Shown here piece after piece: positions 58,332-64,000 of a stretch of DNA of 64,000 nt (position 1 is its first letter; each line of letters begins with the position of its first letter). The notes under the pieces are model-generated. The model searched no databases. It was not told where the DNA came from and saw only the letters and a list, made by a program, of their open reading frames with translations. A program made the position numbers and the translations under genes. Location: contig NC_134357.1 in the NCBI RefSeq assembly GCF_048569485.1, positions 474,604,187 through 474,668,186 on the forward strand. Reading direction: 5' to 3'. The stretch comes from Anomaloglossus baeobatrachus. Taxonomy: Eukaryota > Chordata > Amphibia > Anura > Aromobatidae.

Positions 58332-58741
58332 ATGCTATATGTGTGTGACTATATTATGTGTGACTATCATGCTATATTGTACGGACTTGTGGAATGCCCA
58401 ACACCGGACCAAAAAATAATAGCTTGGAAGACACTGAACTGGGCCAAGCTCTCTGGAAAGCGCAGTACATTGCTATTTTTAAACAAGATATTTTATCAGT
58501 GAATGATGTTTTAAAATTATGTATTAGCGAAATGTATATTTATTTTTTAATTGACACGAAAAAGGATGTAACTTTGTCCAAAAAGTGGCTTGCCAGCCAA
58601 TGGAACTCCTTCATTTAAATATTTGTATATATTTTATTGCTTTTACATATATGTGACTGTGATTTTCATTCGCTGTAAATTTTGTTAAATTTTAAATAAA
58701 CTGGTTTTACCCCTATGAGGGGGTAGCGAAATTAAAAAAAA

Positions 58742-58892
58742 ATCTGTTCTTATCAGTTTAATATCTGATACGTCCCCTATCTGGGAACCATATATTAAAT
58801 GGATTTTTAGAACAGGGAGATGGAAGAAGAGCTTGCTCTGTCGACTCCATGCATTGACCTGGTATTGCAGTACCTCCAGGACCGGTGCACCC
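58742..58892 (+). ncRNA. RNU2: U2 snRNA gene 3' portion (from nt 38), unit 4
   Basis: ATCTGTTCTTATCAG to GGTGCACCCC. Changes: CTGGGAACC where other copies have CTGGGGACC, GTCGACTCCATGC where others have GTCCACTCCACGC. The first of these weakens the stem CCCCTATCTGGGG. Confidence 0.94.
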
Positions 58893-58904
58893 CTTCTTAA
58901 CCCA

Positions 58905-58919
58905 GTTTCCAAAAGCAGA
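58905..58919 (+). terminator. U2 3' box
   Basis: GTTTCCAAAAGCAGA, as at the other units. Confidence 0.85.
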
Positions 58920-60336
58920 ACTCAATTCACCTGATTAAAATGAGCCTGATTAAATGAATTGAAAGCAAACAAGTTCATATGCTCAATTTGGCCAATTCAC
59001 TTTTGACACTCCCCCCTTCTTTATCTTTCACACTTTTTACTTGCTTTATTCATCCAAAAGCTGCGCCAAATAGCAAACTCATCTCCACTGAAGCTGACCA
59101 ACTCTGCTATGTCCCATGCAGTTTCTTGTTCTCTATCTTATCTAGAGCATTTGCAATTGAATGGAATTGATTCCTTTTGGACACAGTGGATTCAGCTGCT
59201 GCAGTGACTGCAGGTGTGAGAAGAAGCAGAATTGGCATCAGGTGCTATCTATCAGCTTCCACTCCAATTAAAGTTACCTGTTTATTACTACCATGCATTT
59301 TTTTTAGTGTTTTCTTTGAGCAATGACGATGTCTTTCCTGATCTGTTGCCTCCATCTCCTGGAGTGAGAGTTTGCTTGCTCTTGGACTTTCAAAAAGAGA
59401 GGTCATGATAGACATTTAGCTGCTGAGTCCAATTGGGGACATGGGTGATGAATGTGTTGCAAACTGCTGCAAAGCCTGATACCGCAACATAAGTAACGTC
59501 TAATACTAAGAATGGGCGGCTTATGAAATGAATTAGTACTTTCATTAAGCATACTTAAACGGCTAATTGGGAAAAGACAAACTGTAAAAAGCCCTCTCAG
59601 AAAGCCCCTCTCTAAGTTTTGTTAGTAAGGTTTTCTGTAGTATGCCTGTTTATTTATTTTCCCTTTGGAAAGTGCAAAACAAGAAGCGACGGAACACTGG
59701 CTTGTCCCAAATGCCACCATGGAAATGTCAAGGCTGCAGCCATGGAACCTCAATGGAATCTCCGCATGTCACAATGCCCCCCGCTGACCTCACAATCGCG
59801 CTGCTGCCTATAAAGCCAGCTGCGCAGCAGTAGTTGCTCAGTGGGCGGGATGCTGGGCTAGGGGATGGAGGGGACAAACACTCTTCTTTCCGGGTGTTGG
59901 GGGGATTACAGAGGAAGGGATGCAGGTGGTGGGATGGATGCAGAGGGCAGGGATTGAGGGCTGGGAGGGGAAGGGAAAAGATTGGGGTTTGAGGGTTGGT
60001 GGAAGGGCTTTCTACGGGTAAGGATGGGAAAGGGTGGCAGTGACGGAAAGTCAGGCAGCCTGATCTGTCCTGTCTGTCTTTTTGTATCATGAATTGGAAA
60101 GACCGCAAGGGGGAGGGGAGGTGCTTGTGCCCAAAAGGAGGAGTTATTCAGATTCATTGCAGTGGGCGGCGGCTGCAAAATGCACCATTCTTCTTATTTT
60201 TGCTCTGCAAAACAGCCTTTTCAAGGGTTGGCTTGGGTGACAAAATGTCTTCTGTAGGTGTGGGTTTGTCTCCATCTCCCCAAGATGTGGCCAGCATAGG
60301 CCAGGGTGTCACCCAAGGCCCAAACAAATTCAGGTT
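58920..60336 (+). repeat. U2 spacer, complete copy, leading to unit 5
   Basis: Uninterrupted spacer of ~1.4 kb with the full block order, the same length as 19046-20395. It supports an original unit length of about 1.55-1.6 kb. The promoter end has CTCCCCAAGATGTGGCCAGC and GGGCGGCGGC. No gene is visible. Confidence 0.86.
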
Positions 60337-60373
60337 ATCGCTTCTCGGCCTTTTGGCTAGGATCAGGTGCAGA
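60337..60373 (+). ncRNA. RNU2: U2 snRNA gene 5' portion (nt 1-37), unit 5
   Basis: ATCGCTTCTCGGCCTTTTGG, then CTAGGATCAGGTGCAGA. The 3' portion of this gene is beyond the window. Confidence 0.87.
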
Positions 60374-60580
60374 ACTTGATTGGTTTGTGCCTGGTTTTGG
60401 TTGGAATGTGCCTGGGTTACCCAGCTTCTTGGCCTGGGGGGGATCGTCTTACCTCACGGTGAGACTTCACCCTCCTGCTGCTATTGGGGAGCTGGATTAG
60501 TCCTTGGGCAACGGGAAAGGATCTCCCGGTGAAAGGCCATGCATGCCTTGGTAATACCGGCTTTCGTCCAGGTGGGTGCA

Positions 60581-62180
60581 ATGCCTGGCACCTACCAGCA
60601 TTTTGCTGGTTTTGGCCAGCTTAAACATTCATATAAGATTGTGGTACCATCTACCAATGTGCTGTTCGCCAACCCCAAAGAGTTCTTTGTACAGATCCTG
60701 TAGGTTCTCTGGGGCGTGAAGCAGGAGGAGGTGTACTGTTTGCAGGAGAAGGGACAGGACACCTTTATCCTCACTTTGACATCTAAGGTCATTTGCCTTC
60801 GATTCTATGAGAACCTACGGGTTCAGAGTCACCATGGACTGGTAGATGGTGTGACCGTGACCTGCCTCTATAGCAGTGAGGAGACTACCCTTGTGGTGCT
60901 TATGCACAACCGCTATGTCACGGAGCTGGACATATCGTTTTTTTCTGCAACGATATTGTGCTACAGTACGATACTCAGGGAAAGTCTCAGGGCGCAGTGG
61001 CTGCTGGAGTGGTAAGAGGAGGTTCATGGTCCGCTTCAAGCCAGATCCAGAGGGTACAGAAGGCCTTATGCACCCTCCTTCCGTTGGGTGCTTGGGAAGG
61101 AACATGGTTTCCTGTACTTCAATGGACAGGAGACCAGATGCCGGAAATGTGGTGACATTGGTCACCTTCATAGAGATTGCACAAAGGCTAAAGTGAGTCT
61201 GTGCCACAATTGTGGCGAGTGGGGACATGTGTCCAGAGAGTGCCAAAATGCCAAGACCTGCAGTGGCTGTGGACTTGACACCCACCTGTTCTGCAGCTGT
61301 CCGTTGAGACCAAGATCGGGCCGTGGTCCTCGGGAACCGGCGGCATGTTCCGCAGGAGTGCCTACCACTGCTGGTATGGCCAGAACGGGGACTTCCAATC
61401 GTTCGTATTCGGACATAGCTGCGGGTTGAGTCCAGCCTGACTCAGATGATACGCCTATTGTGTTAGTGGAGCATGACCCTTCGAGTATTTATGTGGCCGT
61501 CTCTAGATCCACCTCTGCTGGAAACCAGGCATCACCTGGTGGGGAGGTGGGATCCCCTCAGTGCGGTTCTGTGGAAGGGCCCAAGGGCCAAAGATTGAAG
61601 TAACAGTGTACGAGTGATGGAGCAATCCACCCAGGTGTTGGGGGAGACGCCCAGGAGTCCATAGAGGCATCCGCTTCTGTGGTGCTGGAGACCCCCGAGT
61701 CTGCTCTGGCAATATCGGGAGGGACTAGTAAAGAATCGGATGATATTCCTGCTGATGGCCTGGTAAGGTGCTGCCCGGATGTCCATGTGGTCGCCCGCTC
61801 GGATGTCCCTGGTGAGATGCCTCCAGATGTCCACTAAGGTGAGGATCCTGATGGATGCCCTGATGTCCTCCGAGATGATCACCCTACTGACCATGATGAC
61901 GGTAGCCCCGGTGTTTGTCCTGCTGACTGTACTGATGATCGCCCAGAGGACCGGACGGATGAGCACCCTGATGACCATTCTGATGCCCAGCCTGTTGGTG
62001 GATTGGGAGTCAACCCCGATGTTCGATCTGTGGAGGACCAGATAGATATAGGCACTAGTAAGAAGCGGAACAGTGAAGGGACTTCAGATGAGCCGATTTC
62101 TAAGGTGCTTGCTGTACAGCTAATGCCCCCCCTTAGTCTTGAGGGGACTAATGTGATCAAAGACTTTTCGGACAGTGATT
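60581..62180 (+). pseudogene. Keno-5 ORF1, broken
   Basis: MPGTYQHFAGFGQLKHSYKI starts the N-terminal domain, with a stop at about 60700 and further frame changes near 60955 and 61085. Knuckles: CRKCGDIGHLHRDC, CHNCGEWGHVSREC and CSGCGLDTHLFCSC (61139-61310). The C-terminal tail (about 61750-62080) is a run of GATG/GATGACC-type codons giving Asp-rich repeats, as in Keno-3. Several disruptions. Confidence 0.78.
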
Positions 62181-62277
62181 AAACAGGTAGTCTGGAAACT
62201 GTTTCAGAGGGTGCCGTTATGTCTCAATTTATGGAGTCAGATAAAGAGAGTGTGACCTTTTACTAATCACCTTATTA

Positions 62278-64000
62278 ATGGCAGACATTCGTGTGGCATC
62301 ATTAAATGTAAGAAGCTTGAAGAGCCCAATCAGGAGGGCTGCTTTATTTGCTTGGTTGGTGACCCTGTGTTTTGATGTTTTCTTTTTGCAGGAATGCGGC
62401 ATTGATCATGAACTTTCGTATACTCACCTTAAGGCTACATGCGCACACTGCTTTTTTTGCTGCGTTTTTGGTGCGTTTTTGGCTGCAGTTTATTTGTCAG
62501 AACTTTTTGACATCTGACTTCCCAGCAAAGTCTATGAGAAGTCAGATTTTCTATGCGCACATTGCAGTTTATTTGTCAGCGTTTTATTTGTCAAAAGTTT
62601 GTGACAAAAAAAATGCACCATGTTCATTCTTCCTGCGTTTTTGTCAACATTTGTCACAAAAACGCAGGTTGTGAAAAACGCACCGAAAAAGCAGCAAAAA
62701 CACACCTATAATTACAAGCATTTTTTGTGACATTTCCAGGCTCTCTCTGACAAGGTGCAGTTTTGGCTGCAGTTTGTGAACACAAAAAGATGCAGCGTGC
62801 GCATGTAGCCTAAAAAAGACTGGTCTGCCGGACCCTCTTTGTGGTCAGGGTCATCTGAAAATAAAGCAGCTGGGGTGGGAATTGTATTTAAATGTAGTAA
62901 TGTAAATATTTTATTTGTCTCAGAAATTGTACCAGGCCGGGCTCTTATGACAAATGTGGTTTTTAACGGTTTTAAGTGTTGTTTTATGAATATTTATGCT
63001 TCCCCAGAAAAAAATGAACGGATCTCCCTTTTTAACACCATCCCTTTGTTTTTAACAGGTTCCTCTCCTGTGGTTTTAGGGGGTGATTTTAATTGTGTTA
63101 TGCTGGGGGAAGGGAGGGGTGGGAGTGATGTCACTAGGAGGGCTGACAAAACTCCGGCCTCATGAAACACATTTTAACCGATTTTAAGTTGTCAGATGCT
63201 TGGAGGGGACACCGTCCCGCTGACCCTGGTTTTACGTGGTGTAGCGGAACAGTGTCCTCTCGTATTGACTTTATTTTTCCTTCTACCAATGGTTTTCAAG
63301 TAAAAACTGTTGACCTGGTTTCCAATATATTCTCTGATCATTTGCTTTTAGGTGCTACACTGGGATTCCCAGGGGAGGTAAGAACTGGTAAAAGCTCATG
63401 GAAATTAAACACGGATTTGTTACAAGATGAGGAGACTAGAGCAGAATTCATTGTTAAATACCAGATCTGGAGAAAACGTAAGCACCCTGATCAGACAATG
63501 TTGGGTTGGCGGGAAGGTATAAAGAGCCGCATACGAGATTTCTTTATAAAGGTTGGAAAAAAGATAGCCCGGGAGAAAAGAAAATGTTTTAAAGATTTGA
63601 ATGTAAGAATGCAAACTCTTCATAAGTTCCAGTAAAAGAGTGGGGAGTGCCTGAGGTTGAAGGTGGAATAGCCCAGTTAAAAGTGGAGATACAAAAGTAT
63701 CTGGAGCAGAAAGGAAAAGAGATTATATTTAATGCTCGTGTTAAACATTTAGAAGAAGGGGAGTCCTGCTCCAGATACTCTCAAAAAAGTTGGTGAAAAG
63801 AAATGGATTATTGAAGCGTTAGAAGGACAGACCTCCACTCAGGCTATTTTAGATGAGACTTAATTTTTATTCTGACCTTTTTAACCTTAAAAGTATTGAT
63901 GATTTTACCCTCACTGAGAATCTTAATGTGTTATCCCAGATTTTAATTAATGAAGAACAGGACTTTTTATCAGAAGAAATAGACCCAGGGGAGATCGAAA
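62278..64000 (+). pseudogene. Keno-5 ORF2, endonuclease and linker, partial at window end
   Basis: ATG at 62278 (MADIRVASLNVRSLKSPIRR). The sequence just before it, ATTAATGG, holds a TAATG where a stop and start would overlap. VFFLQECGIDHELSY precedes the MITE. Beyond it come LWSGSSENKAAGVGIVF, GGDFNCVMLGEG and FSDHLLLGA. A frame change near 63160 and a stop near 63635 follow. Then EIIFNARVKHLEEGE leads towards the RT, which is outside the window. Confidence 0.83.
62433..62810. mobile_element. PIF/Harbinger-type MITE, 378 bp
   Basis: Inverted ends GGCTACATGCGCAC and, at the right, GTGCGCATGTAGCC. The 3-bp TAA is duplicated at 62430-62432 and 62811-62813, as PIF/Harbinger elements do (TWA). 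The interior is rich in TGCGTTTTTG and its complement CAAAAACGCA. Non-coding. Confidence 0.88.

Larger units (their letters stand above)
54386..58618 (+). pseudogene. Keno-4 ORF2 (endonuclease-RT-CCHC), broken
   Basis: MAELKGISLNVRGIKTKIRR begins the endonuclease, with VFFLQEC, AGDFNCVLKG (about 54803, shifted frame) and FSDHKLLSF. The RT lies in a 529-aa open frame (55249-56838): GKVPGPDGIPIEFY, LENWTSITLLNCDYKIMAKI, FEKAFDCVSHFY (motif A), SGVKQGCPLSPLLF (motif B), YMDDVAIL (motif C). Frame changes near 54760, 55152 and 56810, and stops near 57065 and 57290, precede the C-terminal CHLPKIWMPRRR/CPRSGCQEEETVKHILWTC module (about 57365-57430). The MITE then splits the last exon-like part, which resumes at about 58370. 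Confidence 0.85.
52641..58741 (+). mobile_element. Keno-4: Tx1-clade LINE in U2, with one MITE
   Basis: About 6.1 kb, or 5.3 kb without the MITE at 57507-58331. Parts: a 5' UTR of ~220 bp, ORF1, ORF2, and a short AT-rich 3' UTR ending TACCCCTATGAGGGGGTAGC, AAATTAAAAAAAA and U2 nt 38. The inverted TACCCC...GGGGTA near the 3' end is a possible RT-recognition hairpin. ORF2 is AT-rich, unlike Keno-2B. It is moderately decayed. Confidence 0.88.
60374..64000 (+). mobile_element. Keno-5: Tx1-clade LINE in U2, continues past the window
   Basis: Close relative of Keno-3 in the 5' UTR, ORF1 and endonuclease (ATGGCAGACATTCG, FNGFKCCFMNIYASPEKNE versus DFMNIYASPEKND). The window ends in the linker before the RT. 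A Harbinger-type MITE (62433-62810) sits in the endonuclease region. Confidence 0.88.

Overview
The window looks like part of a tandem U2 snRNA gene array from an amphibian, most likely a frog. The U2 sequence has the Xenopus-type stem with CCCCTATCTGGGG. The transposon mix (Tx1-clade LINEs, a CR1-like LINE, a Penelope-like element, hAT, piggyBac, MITEs) fits a large anuran genome. I recognise no ordinary protein-coding host gene. Nearly everything is U2 repeat units, their spacers and transposable elements, mostly on the + strand.

Five U2 promoters with the first ~37 nt of U2 start at 489, 11174, 20396, 52604 and 60337. Four matching U2 3' portions start at 7197, 18868, 43838 and 58742, each followed by a U2 3' box (GTTTCCAAAAGCAGA) where checked. 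Between each 5' and 3' portion sits a LINE of the Tx1 clade: ORF1 with three CCHC knuckles, ORF2 with an APE-type endonuclease, an RT and a C-terminal CCHC. The established U2-specific Tx1 family is Keno, and I use that name. The insertion point is the same each time, between U2 nt T37 and A38, inside the branch-point recognition sequence GTAGTA. No intact U2 gene is present.

Layout. Unit 1 (489-7371): a decayed Keno-1 carrying a MITE and a CR1-like LINE, followed by a rearranged spacer with two extra partial spacer copies. Unit 2 (11174-19045): three Keno-type elements inserted one behind another at the same site (A, 171 bp; B, nearly full; C, internally deleted), separated by 15-bp copies of U2 nt 38-52. 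Unit 3 (20396-44015): Keno-3, swollen to 23.4 kb by an unclassified repeat, a piggyBac, a 14.8-kb hAT and a Penelope-like fragment. The spacer behind it holds a 7.1-kb Penelope-like element that itself carries a broken Gypsy-type LTR element. Unit 4 (52604-58919): Keno-4 with an 825-bp MITE. Unit 5 (60337 to the window end): Keno-5 with a Harbinger-type MITE.

The most striking single object is the hAT at 26607-41406. It has an exact 8-bp target duplication and a transposase of about 1241 aa without interruption. It contains two large internal satellites: 33 copies of a 138-bp unit between its TATA-type promoter and the ORF, and 22 copies of a ~233-bp unit that grew out of the last codons and 3' flank of its own transposase gene. 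Together the window is a layered record in which U2 genes are the landing site of Keno and the Keno copies are landing sites for everything else.
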